A stretch of DNA of 38,706 nt from NCBI GenBank assembly GCA_949292785.1, contig CASFBK010000021.1, positions 1 through 38,706 of the forward strand, given 5' to 3'. Below the pieces are notes generated by a model. It did no database searches, was not told the DNA's origin, and saw nothing but the letters and a program-made list of their open reading frames with translations. Positions 1-9,087 of the stretch are shown here, piece after piece. Source of the DNA: an uncultured Eubacteriales bacterium. Its GTDB lineage: Bacteria > Bacillota > Clostridia > Lachnospirales > Lachnospiraceae. The position numbers and the translations under genes are program-made. The first letter of the stretch is position 1. Each line of letters opens with the position of its first letter.

Positions 1-95
1 TATATATAAAATAAGGACTGGAAGCTCATCCGAGAGCCTTCAGCCCAGTCATTATCATAGAAGATCTGTATTTACAGACTTTTATTCACACACTC
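1..95. repeat. Left copy of 95-bp terminal inverted repeat
   Basis: This segment is identical, base for base, to the reverse complement of 38609-38703. Identity stops sharply after base 95. Reading outward (leftward) the element begins GAGTGTGTGAATAAAAG. It contains a short palindrome (TCTGTA-TT-TACAGA, 66-79) and a longer imperfect stem (GACTGG at 17-22 with CCAGTC at 45-50, plus inner pairing). No ORF lies inside. Its position at the very edge suggests the end of a multi-copy element at which the contig was cut. The start resembles IS256-type insertion sequence ends, but that is inference. Confidence 0.9.
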
Positions 96-145
96 CTATT
101 GGCTTATTATGTAATTCTCTTGCTTTTTTCTTATACTGCTTTATC

Positions 146-186
146 CCAAGCAACAAGAAATGAGTACATAATTTCTTGTTGCTTGG
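146..186. other. Perfect 16-bp inverted repeat downstream of the kinase gene
   Basis: Arms 146-161 (CCAAGCAACAAGAAAT) and 171-186 are exact reverse complements around a 9-base loop. It lies about 70 bases past the stop of the minus-strand PfkB gene, so it may act as its transcript end or stabilise the 3' end, but no clear run of T follows directly. The 12-mer GCAACAAGAAAT of the left arm recurs at 2029-2040 in the promoter region of the regulator, which may be coincidence. Confidence 0.6.
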
Positions 187-257
187 CATGCAAGGGGCAT
201 ATTAAATGTTACTGCCCTAAATACAGATATTTATAGCTTCACCTTCTTGTTCTTCCG

Positions 258-1172
258 TTACTGTACAGAAATGTTCCGTTCCCGATACCACTCCTCAACT
301 TTCTTCTCATCACAAAACCCCTCTGCGGCTCCATTATAACCAATTTTTATTGCCGCAAACAATTCCGCCCTTTTCAAGGCTTCCACCGCGTCATACCCTT
401 TTCCATAATAATTCAAAAAGGCAGAAAACAGAGCATCTCCTGCTCCCACCGTATTCACTACGTTTTCCACCTTCACCGCATCAAACTGATACAACTTGTC
501 ACTCTCACGTTCATATAATAATGCGCCTTTGGCTCCTCTTCCCATTGTGATGACCTTACAAGGATAAGTATTCTTTAAGTCCTCTAAAAACCGCTCCGCC
601 TCCCCCGGAATCTGCTCGTCGCTTAGAAATAAAATATCCGCATATTCCATGAACTCCTTGTTATACGCATCCTGCAAATCCCCCAAAACGTGTACGTCTG
701 TAGCAATGATTTTTCCTGCTTCCTTCGCCTTTCTTAACAAACCGCGGTTAAAATTTGTATTGCAGGCTGCCACCATATCGCACCTTTCTATCGCTTCTTC
801 AAAAGTTTCCCATTCAATATTTTTTTCCTGAACGTCTTTTAAATCACAATATATCTGTCTTTTTCCATCGCGGTCAAAAAGAACAATGGATGCCGGTGTT
901 TCCTTTAATTCTTCTAAGACATACCGGTGACCAATCTGCTCTTTTTCAAGCGCTCTCCTTATTCTCTCGCCCTCACTGTCTTTGCCTGTCAAAGAAACCA
1001 GTTCCACCTCATTGCCTAATGTTCTCATTGCCTTTGCCACATTGAAAGCTACACCGGAAACATTTGACTTTATTCCAAAAAACGGATAATCAATGGGGTA
1101 ATATGGAATAGGAAATTCCTTAATTTTCAACGTAGTTTCTATATTCACAAGTCCTGATACCAATACTTTCAT
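258..1172 (-). CDS. PfkB-family carbohydrate kinase
   Basis: A 304-residue ribokinase/PfkB-fold kinase, expected to phosphorylate a sugar or nucleoside with ATP in the cytoplasm. Seen: the family's glycine-rich N-terminal signature around residues 39-53 (SGVAFNVAKAMRTLG) and the C-terminal signature NTVGAGDALFSAFL at 240-253 with catalytic Asp246. The first residue of that motif is Asn rather than the more common Asp. The start codon overlaps the stop of the upstream regulator gene (ATGA, 4 bases), so the two are translationally coupled, and the regulator probably senses this enzyme's substrate or product. The substrate cannot be read from sequence; ribokinase, fructokinase or pseudouridine kinase subtypes are all possible. 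Confidence 0.9.
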   Translation of the reverse strand: MKVLVSGLVNIETTLKIKEFPIPYYPIDYPFFGIKSNVSGVAFNVAKAMRTLGNEVELVSLTGKDSEGERIRRALEKEQIGHRYVLEELKETPASIVLFDRDGKRQIYCDLKDVQEKNIEWETFEEAIERCDMVAACNTNFNRGLLRKAKEAGKIIATDVHVLGDLQDAYNKEFMEYADILFLSDEQIPGEAERFLEDLKNTYPCKVITMGRGAKGALLYERESDKLYQFDAVKVENVVNTVGAGDALFSAFLNYYGKGYDAVEALKRAELFAAIKIGYNGAAEGFCDEKKVEEWYRERNISVQ

Positions 1173-1963
1173 TTTTCTTTCCTCCGTCTCTCTTCAAAAT
1201 CTGTATGCAAAAACAGACCGTCCTCATATATTTCTTTTCCATATTTTTTTTTCAGCTTCAATAAATAAATATCATTGTGTATGTGTTCCGACAGCATATT
1301 GACAAAAAGAGTATTGTTGCTGACCATTCCCTTCCAAGCTTCTTCGCCTCCGCTTCCATCCGCTGCAAGGGCTTCTTTTCCATCTACCACAATCATAAGC
1401 CTTGAGGGTATATGTTCCTTTTCTATCCTGCGGCAATGAGAGTAATACTCTGCCTTTATCCCTTCTGTCTTAATATCATAAAAAGAAAATACCAGCACCT
1501 TTATGCCCTTTTGACTCAGTTTTTCCAACTCTTCCTTTAAAAAAGTAATATCAAAATCCAGGTTGATATAGACTTCCCGGTCAGCAGTCTTTACCATTTC
1601 CTTTGCCTTTTGGATTACGGTCTGAAAGCCTCTGAAATGTAACGTCATTTCTTCGTGCTTCGCTTCTCTGTATCTTTTCAACTCTTTTTTTGCTACTGCC
1701 AGCCCCTCTGTCATTTCTGTTTTTATTTTTTCCAGAATAACCTCGGGGCTTTGAGCGGTATAGAGCGACGTGCTGTTCGGAATTACGGATACCATTCCCT
1801 TATCCAGCATATGCTCTAAGCTGTTATATATGGCAGGTCTTGACATTTCTATTTTCTTTGCCAGCTGATATGCGGACATGGGCTCGGAGTCTAATAATGC
1901 CAGATATATCTGTGCCTCCAGCCTAGAAAAATTCAGCCTTTCCAGATTTTCTATTAAGTTCAT
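1169..1963 (-). CDS. TrmB-family transcriptional regulator
   Basis: A 264-residue regulator. An N-terminal winged helix-turn-helix (about residues 4-65, with the recognition region MSRPAIYNSLEHMLDKGMV) is followed by a coiled linker and a C-terminal effector domain of the sugar-sensing TrmB type. I chose the ATG at 1963 because GAGGAGG lies 7 bases upstream; an in-frame ATG at 1981 has no such site. The gene is first in a two-gene unit with the PfkB kinase and has its own promoter with a 21-bp palindrome at the -10/+1 region, the expected layout for autoregulation. The ligand is unknown, probably a sugar. Confidence 0.85.
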   Translation of the reverse strand: MNLIENLERLNFSRLEAQIYLALLDSEPMSAYQLAKKIEMSRPAIYNSLEHMLDKGMVSVIPNSTSLYTAQSPEVILEKIKTEMTEGLAVAKKELKRYREAKHEEMTLHFRGFQTVIQKAKEMVKTADREVYINLDFDITFLKEELEKLSQKGIKVLVFSFYDIKTEGIKAEYYSHCRRIEKEHIPSRLMIVVDGKEALAADGSGGEEAWKGMVSNNTLFVNMLSEHIHNDIYLLKLKKKYGKEIYEDGLFLHTDFEERRRKEK

Positions 1964-1982
1964 AATATATCCTCCTCTCATT

Positions 1983-2003
1983 AGTTGTATATTTTATACA
2001 ACT
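1983..2003. promoter_or_regulatory. Palindromic operator of the TrmB-like regulator
   Basis: AGTTGTATA (1983-1991) and TATACAACT (1995-2003) form a perfect 9-bp inverted repeat with a 3-base spacer. It begins directly after the -10 box of the regulator promoter, covering the likely transcription start. A winged-helix dimer bound here would block initiation. Assignment to this regulator is inference from position. Confidence 0.7.
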
Positions 2004-2032
2004 ATTATATCTCATACCAATTTATTTTGCAA
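2004..2032 (-). promoter_or_regulatory. SigA-type promoter of regulator-kinase operon
   Basis: On the minus strand, -35 TTGCAA (2027-2032), a 17-base spacer and -10 TATAAT (2004-2009). The -10 box abuts the palindrome at 1983-2003. The promoter sits between the yaaA terminator and the regulator start. Confidence 0.75.
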
Positions 2033-2049
2033 CAAGAAATAAATTTCTA

Positions 2050-2077
2050 TAAAAATAAGGCAGACAATGTCCGCCTT
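2050..2077 (-). terminator. Rho-independent terminator of bcp-yaaA
   Basis: On the minus strand, AAGGCGGACA and TGTCTGCCTT form a 10-bp stem with one G-T pair and a very short loop, followed by ATTTTTA. The stem begins inside the yaaA stop codon. Confidence 0.8.
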
Positions 2078-2820
2078 TATTTTTTCAAAAAAACCAATTC
2101 TGTTTCTTTGGAGAACTCCTCCCGATACTGATACCCCAGACAATCAAATTCTTTGATTCCATCCACATCCGTAATATTATGCTCTGCCATAAACCGGACC
2201 ATTTCCCCTCGCGCCATTTTAGCAAAAGTTCCCTTCTGCTTCACCTTTCCATTCTGCAACTCACCGAACAGACAGGTCACAAATCTGTCCTCCGGTGCAA
2301 GATACTTCTCGATTGCCAAAGAATATTCCTTAGAAGCAAGATTAACGATGAGATGGTCCTCATCTAACACCGCCCGATAAAGCCTGTCGCCCCAGAAATC
2401 ATACAAATCCTTTTTTTCAGCAACGGACAGCTTCGCCTGCATTTCAAGCCGATAAGGCGTCACACCGTCAAAGGGCGCAAGCACTCCATAAAACCCGGAT
2501 AAAATCCGTAAATGCTCCTCCACATAACGGACTGCCTCATCCGTAAATACCATGGGCGACATATGCTGATACTGCAATCCCTCATAGGAAAGCACTGCCG
2601 GAGTAAGATTCCTCTCCAGCTCCATTTCGGCAAACCGCTTAAAATTCAACTCTGCCAGCTTGTCATTGCAGTTCCACAATGCTTTTACCTCACCAAAGGT
2701 CAGGCTTTTTATGGCATCACAGAGTATTCTGGTATCCTCCAAAAACTGTGGCTGTCCGTTCACTGGCAGGGAATCCGTATCTATATTCATCTTTTTTGCA
2801 GGAGAAATTATAATCTTCAT
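2077..2820 (-). CDS. yaaA: Peroxide stress protein YaaA (DUF328)
   Basis: A 247-residue YaaA/DUF328 protein. Family members limit free iron and protect DNA from Fenton damage under hydrogen peroxide stress. Seen: the N-terminal KIIISPAKKMN, the central FDGVTPYRLEMQ and YDFWGDRLYRA blocks and the NLASKEYS block, all typical; the length matches the family. It starts one base after the stop of bcp, so the two form a tightly coupled operon, which agrees with a shared role in peroxide defence. A terminator follows. Confidence 0.93.
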   Translation of the reverse strand: MKIIISPAKKMNIDTDSLPVNGQPQFLEDTRILCDAIKSLTFGEVKALWNCNDKLAELNFKRFAEMELERNLTPAVLSYEGLQYQHMSPMVFTDEAVRYVEEHLRILSGFYGVLAPFDGVTPYRLEMQAKLSVAEKKDLYDFWGDRLYRAVLDEDHLIVNLASKEYSLAIEKYLAPEDRFVTCLFGELQNGKVKQKGTFAKMARGEMVRFMAEHNITDVDGIKEFDCLGYQYREEFSKETELVFLKK

Positions 2821-2821
2821 C

Positions 2822-3274
2822 TTAAATTTCTCCCAACATCTGCGCCGGATTCTCGGCTGCTTTTACCTTGCCGAAAGCTTTTACAATTATGCCCTGCTCG
2901 TCTATGAGATATGTGGTCCGGACCACTCCCATGGTCTTTTTCCCATACATATTCTTTTCCTGCCACACATCATAAGCCTGAATTGCAGTAAGCTCCGGGT
3001 CGGCAAGCAACGGAAAAGGCAGGTTGTACTTTTCTTCAAATTTCTTATGGGACGCCACACTGTCTTTGCTGATTCCAATGACAATGGCATCCTTTTCCTG
3101 AAACTGTGGATACAGTTCTCCAAAACCGCATGCCTGCTTGGTGCAGCCGGGAGTATTATCTCTGGGGTAAAAATAAAGTATGACCTTTTTTCCTTTGTAT
3201 TCCTCTAAAGTATGTACCTTTCCATTCTGGTCCGGCAGTTCAAATGCCGGTGCTTTTGTTCCAATTTCTAACAT
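2822..3274 (-). CDS. bcp: Thioredoxin-dependent peroxiredoxin, BCP/PrxQ type
   Basis: A 150-residue peroxiredoxin that reduces hydroperoxides at the expense of thioredoxin. Seen: DNTPGCTKQACGF with peroxidatic Cys44 and a second Cys at position 49, the CxxxxC arrangement of alpha-type PrxQ enzymes in which the second Cys is the resolving residue. GKKVILYFYPRDNTPG is the usual strand before the active site. First gene of the bcp-yaaA pair. The ribosome site GAGGA lies 7 bases before ATG. I looked for a PerR box upstream and found no convincing one. Confidence 0.93.
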   Translation of the reverse strand: MLEIGTKAPAFELPDQNGKVHTLEEYKGKKVILYFYPRDNTPGCTKQACGFGELYPQFQEKDAIVIGISKDSVASHKKFEEKYNLPFPLLADPELTAIQAYDVWQEKNMYGKKTMGVVRTTYLIDEQGIIVKAFGKVKAAENPAQMLGEI

Positions 3275-3332
3275 TTTTGATTCCTCGCTTTCTAAATTTG
3301 AAATTAATCTAATTCATCCTCAAGTGTTCTTC

Positions 3333-4496
3333 TCATAACAAAAACTCACTCATCACATAATTGCTGACTGAAATCCCCTCTTCCGTCAGAAAAATATTTC
3401 CTGCCTGCTGCTTTAACAATCCCTGGGTCATCATTTTCTGTATCACATCCCCATAAACAGCCTCTATCTCCACTCCAAAAACTTTCGCAAACCTGCTCCG
3501 GCTGATTCCACACATCATACGAAGTCCCAAAAAAGCAAACTCCTCCATCTGCTCTTTTCTTCCCAGCATTTCCCGTTCCGGCGGCTCAAACTCCCCTTCC
3601 AGATACGCTTTTAAATCCGATGTATTCGAAAATCGCACATTTTCCACCAAAGAAGCACTGCCAAGTCCCAGTCCAAGATAATTCTTTCGGGTCCAATAGC
3701 CTATATTATGCCTGCATTCCCTTCCCTTTTTTGCATAGTTGGAAATCTCGTAGCGTTCATATCCTTTTTCTAAAAGCAATTCTCCGGTCAACTGATACAT
3801 CGTCCGCTCTGTTTCCTCATTTGGAAGAAAGAATGGCTCCTCCCCCTCTTCCCGCCGATGCTCGTCTGCTGCATAGGATTGATAAAAGGGCGTTCCCTCT
3901 TCGATAATCAGACTGTAAGCAGAAATATGCTCCGGCTTCAGCTTTACAACTTCCTTCAGCGTATATTCCCAATCAGAAACCGTCTGTCCCGGCAAAGCTG
4001 ACATCACATCTACATTTACATTGTCAAATCCCATTTTCCGCACCAAATCATAATTGTGCAAAAATTCCTCAAAGGTATGAATCCTGCCAAGCTTTTTTAA
4101 TTCCTGATTTTTTGCAGACTGCAGACCCAGGCTGATGCGATTAATTCCAGAAGCTTTGTATGCTGCAATCTTCTCCTTAGTCAAGGTTCCCGGGTTACAC
4201 TCTATAGTAATTTCTGCATCTTTTTCTATGTGGAAATTCCTCTGCAGCGCTTCCATCATTTCTGTAATCTGCCCATCGGAAAGTATGGAAGGGGTACCTC
4301 CGCCAAAAAATATGGTAGGTACGCGATATCCACTATAAATTCCTGCCTTTTGTTCTATCTCTTCTATTAATTGATTCACATAATGCCTGCGGACAGCTTC
4401 ATCCACAGGCATTGATAAAAAGTCACAGTAAAGACACTTCTGTACGCAAAATGGAATATGAACATATAGTTCCAATTCTTTTTCGCTTGCTATCAT
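3333..4496 (-). CDS. hemW: HemW-type radical SAM protein (heme chaperone / HemN-like)
   Basis: A 387-residue radical SAM enzyme. The cluster motif CVQKCLYC (CxxxCxxC) follows the family start ELELYVHIPF, and FFGGGTPS and the GLQS block are present. The lepA neighbourhood and the lack of N-terminal HemN extensions favour HemW, the heme-trafficking protein, over true coproporphyrinogen dehydrogenase HemN. I prefer the ATG at 4496, which has GGAG 6 bases upstream; an ATG four codons earlier (4508) directly follows the GNAT stop codon and is an alternative. In many Firmicutes hrcA-grpE-dnaK follow; here bcp-yaaA does instead. Confidence 0.9.
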   Translation of the reverse strand: MIASEKELELYVHIPFCVQKCLYCDFLSMPVDEAVRRHYVNQLIEEIEQKAGIYSGYRVPTIFFGGGTPSILSDGQITEMMEALQRNFHIEKDAEITIECNPGTLTKEKIAAYKASGINRISLGLQSAKNQELKKLGRIHTFEEFLHNYDLVRKMGFDNVNVDVMSALPGQTVSDWEYTLKEVVKLKPEHISAYSLIIEEGTPFYQSYAADEHRREEGEEPFFLPNEETERTMYQLTGELLLEKGYERYEISNYAKKGRECRHNIGYWTRKNYLGLGLGSASLVENVRFSNTSDLKAYLEGEFEPPEREMLGRKEQMEEFAFLGLRMMCGISRSRFAKVFGVEIEAVYGDVIQKMMTQGLLKQQAGNIFLTEEGISVSNYVMSEFLL

Positions 4497-4508
4497 AACG
4501 TACTCCAT

Positions 4509-4994
4509 TCATAAAAGTTCCTTCTCATAGCACCACCAGCATTCTCCAAACAAATCGGATTCGCCTTTTGTTTCAAATTGAAGTTTGTCGTAGGAATGAA
4601 GCGCACGGTAATTAGTCTTGCTCACCAGAAAATGAACGCTCTTATAGCCCCTTGCTTTTAATTCCTTCATTCCCGCCTGCAACAGTTTTCGGGCAATACT
4701 CTGATTCTGATAAGCTTCCTTTACCACTAATCTTGCCAGTTCTCCACCGGGTTTTAATTCCTCTGACCAACAGGATAGCTGTTCAATTTCCTTATCATCA
4801 TCAATGGAAATTGCTCCTATGATTTCGCCTTCTTCTGTTTTCATGCAAAACAGTGCATTTCTTGCCAGGTCGTCTTGAACATTATCTTCATTGGGATATT
4901 CCAAGGACCAGGTACATCCCTCGCTTCCTATCACAGAACGGTACAATTTCAATATTTCCTGTGCTTCTTGTGTTGTTGCTAATGTAAAATTCAT
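4509..4994 (-). CDS. GNAT-family N-acetyltransferase
   Basis: A 161-residue GNAT fold protein using acetyl-CoA; the acceptor is unknown. Seen: strand-4/helix-3 region ARLVVKEAYQNQSIARKLLQ, where the usual (Q/R)xxGx(G/A) loop appears as QNQSIA with Ser in place of Gly, and the C-terminal block SKTNYRALHSYDKLQFE typical of RimI-like members. Inserted between lepA and hemW, which are usually adjacent. Its TGA is followed immediately by an ATG in the hemW frame, pointing to one transcript. GAGGA precedes its ATG. Confidence 0.8.
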   Translation of the reverse strand: MNFTLATTQEAQEILKLYRSVIGSEGCTWSLEYPNEDNVQDDLARNALFCMKTEEGEIIGAISIDDDKEIEQLSCWSEELKPGGELARLVVKEAYQNQSIARKLLQAGMKELKARGYKSVHFLVSKTNYRALHSYDKLQFETKGESDLFGECWWCYEKELL

Positions 4995-5045
4995 GCTTTT
5001 GTCCTCTATTGTCCGTTGGGATTAGCTGTTTCTCCCCCTCTTTTC

Positions 5046-6857
5046 CTATTTGTCATCCAGCTTCAATACGCTCATAAACGCCTTTTGCGGAATCTCTACA
5101 TTTCCCACCTGGCGCATACGCTTCTTACCTTCCTTCTGCTTTTCTAACAGCTTCTTCTTTCGACTGATATCACCGCCATAGCACTTCGCCAATACATCTT
5201 TTCGCATAGCTTTTACGGTCTCTCTGGCAATAACTTTACCGCCTACAGCTGCCTGAATCGGAATCTCAAATAAATGTCTCGGTATCTCTTCCTTTAACTT
5301 CTCACACATCTTTCTTCCACGCTCATAAGCGCTTTCGCTGTGTACAATAAAGGAAAGTGCGTCTACTTCCTCTTTGTTAATCAGAATGTCAAGCTTCACT
5401 AATTCTGAACGCACGTAGCCCTTCATTTCATAATCGAAGGATGCATATCCTCTGGAACGGGATTTTAGTGCATCAAAAAAGTCATAAATAATCTCATTTA
5501 ATGGCAGGTCATACTTAATCAATGCACGGGTTTCTTCCATATATTCCATCCCGATATATACGCCTCGGCGCTCCTGACACAAGTCCATAATCGCCCCGAT
5601 AAACTCACTGGTCACCATAATTTCCGCACTCACCATAGGCTCTTCCATATATTCAATTTCAGACGGGTCCGGAAGATTGGACGGATTCGTCAGTTCAATC
5701 ACTTCACCGTTTGTTTTATGCACCTTATAAATAACGCCCGGGGCTGTTGTAACCAAATCCAGATTATACTCACGTTCCAAACGCTCCTGAATGATTTCCA
5801 AATGTAACAGCCCTAAGAAACCACAGCGGAATCCAAATCCCAATGCAATAGAAGTCTCCGGCTCAAATTGGAGCGCTGCATCATTTAGCTGAAGCTTCTC
5901 TAATGCATCCCGCAAGTCGGGATATTTTGCTCCATCTGCCGGATACATTCCACAGTATACCATTGGATTTACCTTTTTATATCCGGGCAGCGGCTCACTG
6001 CATGGTCGGTTCGCATCTGTTATGGTATCGCCTACCCGGGTGTCTCTTACGTTCTTGAGACTGGCGGTAATATAACCTACCATTCCAGCACTTAATTCTT
6101 CGCATGGAATGAACTGTCCGGCGCCAAAATATCCGACCTCCACAACCTCTGCTTTAGCTCCGGTCGCCATCATTTGAATGGTGGTTCCCGGCTTTACCCT
6201 GCCTTCCTTAATCCGGCAAAATACAATTACTCCTTTGTAAGAATCATACAAAGAGTCAAAAATCAACGCCTGCAGTGGATTGTCAGGACTTCCGCCCGGT
6301 GCAGGTATTTTAGCTACAATCTGTTCTAATACCTCTTCTACATTCAAGCCTGTTTTTGCAGAGATTCTTGGCGCATCCTGTGCCTCTAATCCGATTACAT
6401 CTTCAATCTCTTCCACAACGCGTTCCGGGTCTGCGCTGGGCAGGTCAATTTTATTGATTACCGGAAGGATATCCAGGTCATGATCCAATGCAAGATATAC
6501 ATTTGCCAGCGTCTGTGCCTCGATGCCCTGTGCAGCATCCACTACCAGAATCGCGCCATCGCAGGCAGCAAGACTTCTGGAAACCTCATAATTAAAGTCC
6601 ACATGTCCTGGCGTATCAATCAGATTGAAAATATATTCTTCGCCGTCCTTTGCCTTATATACAATACGCACCGTCTGCGCCTTAATGGTGATTCCACGCT
6701 CCCGCTCTAACTCCATATTATCTAATACCTGCGCCTGCATTTCACGACTGGTAAGCAGACCTGTCATTTCAATAATACGGTCTGCCAGCGTAGATTTTCC
6801 ATGGTCTATATGTGCAATAATACAAAAATTTCTGATTTTATTCTGGTCAATTGTCAT
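5046..6857 (-). CDS. lepA: Translation elongation factor 4 (LepA)
   Basis: A 603-residue translational GTPase related to EF-G that acts on stalled or back-translocated ribosomes. Seen: P-loop AHIDHGKST at 15-23, RGITIKAQT (G2), DTPGH (G3), NKIDLP (G4), SAKTG (G5), and the LepA-specific C-terminal region with [17 protein letters not shown]. Full length for the family. The ATG at 6857 is chosen because GGAGG lies 6 bases upstream and the protein then begins [11 protein letters not shown]; a longer frame to 6962 would run through the promoter into corA. First gene of lepA-GNAT-hemW. Confidence 0.97.
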   Translation of the reverse strand: MTIDQNKIRNFCIIAHIDHGKSTLADRIIEMTGLLTSREMQAQVLDNMELERERGITIKAQTVRIVYKAKDGEEYIFNLIDTPGHVDFNYEVSRSLAACDGAILVVDAAQGIEAQTLANVYLALDHDLDILPVINKIDLPSADPERVVEEIEDVIGLEAQDAPRISAKTGLNVEEVLEQIVAKIPAPGGSPDNPLQALIFDSLYDSYKGVIVFCRIKEGRVKPGTTIQMMATGAKAEVVEVGYFGAGQFIPCEELSAGMVGYITASLKNVRDTRVGDTITDANRPCSEPLPGYKKVNPMVYCGMYPADGAKYPDLRDALEKLQLNDAALQFEPETSIALGFGFRCGFLGLLHLEIIQERLEREYNLDLVTTAPGVIYKVHKTNGEVIELTNPSNLPDPSEIEYMEEPMVSAEIMVTSEFIGAIMDLCQERRGVYIGMEYMEETRALIKYDLPLNEIIYDFFDALKSRSRGYASFDYEMKGYVRSELVKLDILINKEEVDALSFIVHSESAYERGRKMCEKLKEEIPRHLFEIPIQAAVGGKVIARETVKAMRKDVLAKCYGGDISRKKKLLEKQKEGKKRMRQVGNVEIPQKAFMSVLKLDDK

Positions 6858-6888
6858 TTTGTTCCTCCGTATATATTCGTAGTGTTTT

Positions 6889-6918
6889 ATTATACCACAA
6901 TATTTAAGAACTTGACAA
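6889..6918 (-). promoter_or_regulatory. Promoter of lepA-GNAT-hemW
   Basis: Minus strand: -35 TTGTCA (6913-6918), 18-base spacer, -10 TATAAT (6889-6894) preceded by TGG (extended -10). It lies just after the corA stop codon and about 30 bases before the lepA start, so lepA need not depend on the sporulation genes upstream. Confidence 0.7.
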
Positions 6919-6921
6919 TCT

Positions 6922-7755
6922 TTAGAATAGTTTCTTTTTCTTAAAAAAAATAATACAGCCAATCACCACTGCAACGCTGAGCGCCCCAACAAACAGATAT
7001 CCATACCGCCATGTAAGCTCCGGCATACTGTTAAAATTCATACCATACCATCCTGCCACCAGTGTCAGCGGCATGAAAATAGTTGTTACGGTAGTAAATA
7101 CTTTCATGATTCTATTTTGCTCGTAGGCAATGGCTGCATCTAAGGCTTCTCTTACATGAACTACTTCTTCATATAGAAACTGAATCTGTTCGCTCACCCT
7201 TCTGACCTTATTTTCATATACGCGAAAGTAACAGGCACATTCTTCCGGCAATGCCTGCCCCATTCCATTAATTCCATCTGCAACATTTAATAACTGCACA
7301 TAATCATTCTTCCATAGGGTCAGCGTACGTTTACACTCGAAGATTGCCTGATTTCGGTTTCGGTCAATATTTCCCGCTACGATTTCCCGTTCCATATTAA
7401 TCAGGTAATTCTCCATTTCTTCTACCGCATGCTGCCCTGTTGCTAATATCCTATCAAAAATAAAAGCGATTCCTTCCTGCAAATCCACTGCCTTTATTTT
7501 TTCCTTTACTTCTGTCAACAGGTCTGTTTCATCCTTTATTACAGTAAAAACAAAACGGCTGTTATCTATAAAAAAGGCTGCCCAAAATGGTCTTACCCGT
7601 TTCCCATTATGCATCTGAAAGCTGCCGTAAATACCATTTTCCGAAAGCTTGACGCCACTCCAGTAATCTGCTTTTATTTTTTTCATGGATTGTTTCAATG
7701 GCTCTTCTTCTAACTCTTTTAGTGTTACTATCTGTACTGCCTGTTTTCCTTCCAT
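6922..7755 (-). CDS. CorA-family magnesium/divalent cation transporter
   Basis: A 277-residue CorA-like membrane protein. A soluble N-terminal alpha/beta domain and long helices are followed by two C-terminal membrane segments; the first ends in YGMNF, the GMN selectivity signature, and the second is followed by a Lys-rich tail. Family members form pentameric channels for Mg2+ or Co2+. It follows spoIIP by 12 bases with GGAGG before its ATG, so it may be cotranscribed with spoIIP. Shorter than E. coli CorA (316), within range for Firmicutes. Confidence 0.9.
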   Translation of the reverse strand: MEGKQAVQIVTLKELEEEPLKQSMKKIKADYWSGVKLSENGIYGSFQMHNGKRVRPFWAAFFIDNSRFVFTVIKDETDLLTEVKEKIKAVDLQEGIAFIFDRILATGQHAVEEMENYLINMEREIVAGNIDRNRNQAIFECKRTLTLWKNDYVQLLNVADGINGMGQALPEECACYFRVYENKVRRVSEQIQFLYEEVVHVREALDAAIAYEQNRIMKVFTTVTTIFMPLTLVAGWYGMNFNSMPELTWRYGYLFVGALSVAVVIGCIIFFKKKKLF

Positions 7756-7767
7756 CTTTTGCCTCCA

Positions 7768-9075
7768 TTACTGAGTCAATACTTTATTCAGCAGATCTGC
7801 TAATGGCTCCATTGCATTCATAGCCTCCTGCAGCGTATTTGTCTGTGCCCCCACCTCTACCAACAGGCTTTTGGGACAATAATGCATGTTATAGCGATAT
7901 CCTTTCAGATAAATATCCCGCGCAAATCCCGGATAGTATTCTTCCGCTGCCAGTTTCATCTGGAATGAAAATGCCAGATTGTCTGCTATGTACGGATTGG
8001 GCAAATTCGTCAAATCCCCATTTTTGGTAGTACGGCTCAGTCCATTAAAAAACATAATCTGTGCCGTTTGTTTTCCGTTTACCTCTGTTACTAAATGAGT
8101 GGTCTCCGGCACTCCGTCTCTATGCAGGTCTATTACGACTTCAATAGAGGGATTTTCCGCTAAAATCTGCTCTAATGCAGGACCTGCATAGGAATACGCA
8201 TTATCACGATCTTTTACATCATATTCTCCCGTATGATGCATGACATTCAGCCCATATTTGTCCCGCAAAAGACTAGTCAGGTATTCTCCCAGTCCAACTA
8301 CTGAGGTAGAAGTATCTCCCGGAGTGGAATCACAATATCCTTCCTGCGAATGGGTATGATAAATCAATATCTGAGGCGCATCATTTCCTCCGGTAAGCTT
8401 CATACTTTTTCCTAACAGCACATCAGGGTTTAACTGCGTGCCATCTATGGTAGTGGTACGGTCCACCTGATAAAAGTTCTGAATCAGATAATCAAAATCT
8501 GCTAGTTTTTCCCTTGGTATCTCTACCACCTTCTGTGTTGCTCCTGCTGCCGCAGTGGCAGGCTGCATGGAAATATTCTCCTGCGTTGGTACTACAGCGA
8601 TATCCTTTTCTGACGCTTCTGCTTCTCCTGCCTTCTGATTTTCTTCTAACATTTTACTTTCCTCAGAGCCTTCCTGGGCAGCAGCCGCTTCATAGCTTAA
8701 TTCGCTCTCTATCTGAGTATCATAGTCCCCTGATTTTTCTGTATATTCATATACCGGAAATAAATGTTCCACCTTGGCTGCCAGAATCTCACCTACACTC
8801 TTTCCCTCTTCCTCTGTTTCTATCTGCTCTAACATGGAAGGCATACAATTCTTCCATGCACCTACTGCTGCTTTTTCCTGTAAATAATCCCCAATCTGAC
8901 TGATTGCAGGTCCTTTTCCCAACGCCGCCATATTCTGATAACACACAAACACAAGCAGGATACACACCGCACCAGCCAGTGATTGCAGTCGTTTTCCTGT
9001 TTTCTTTTTCACTCTGTTCAAACTCTTCCTCATTTCTTTGACTTTCCAACTTATATTCTCTACTTCCACCTGCAC
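7768..9075 (-). CDS. spoIIP: Stage II sporulation protein P (peptidoglycan hydrolase)
   Basis: A 435-residue SpoIIP, the amidase/endopeptidase that with SpoIID and SpoIIM thins septal peptidoglycan during engulfment. Seen: a hydrophobic N-terminal anchor (about residues 33-55), a low-complexity acidic/Ala-rich linker, then the catalytic domain with ILIYHTHSQEGY, VIDLHRDGV and LLVEVGAQTNTLQEA carrying the zinc-binding His and Glu residues. The start is a GTG with GGGGA upstream; an ATG 14 codons later (9033) is an alternative. Follows gpr, as in Bacillus. A hairpin at 9088-9120 lies in its leader. Confidence 0.93.
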   Translation of the reverse strand: MQVEVENISWKVKEMRKSLNRVKKKTGKRLQSLAGAVCILLVFVCYQNMAALGKGPAISQIGDYLQEKAAVGAWKNCMPSMLEQIETEEEGKSVGEILAAKVEHLFPVYEYTEKSGDYDTQIESELSYEAAAAQEGSEESKMLEENQKAGEAEASEKDIAVVPTQENISMQPATAAAGATQKVVEIPREKLADFDYLIQNFYQVDRTTTIDGTQLNPDVLLGKSMKLTGGNDAPQILIYHTHSQEGYCDSTPGDTSTSVVGLGEYLTSLLRDKYGLNVMHHTGEYDVKDRDNAYSYAGPALEQILAENPSIEVVIDLHRDGVPETTHLVTEVNGKQTAQIMFFNGLSRTTKNGDLTNLPNPYIADNLAFSFQMKLAAEEYYPGFARDIYLKGYRYNMHYCPKSLLVEVGAQTNTLQEAMNAMEPLADLLNKVLTQ

Positions 9076-9087
9076 TCACATTCCCCA

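Noticed and set aside
3275-3332. PerR box upstream of bcp
   Set aside because: The AT-rich spacer has no good match to TTATAATNATTATAA.
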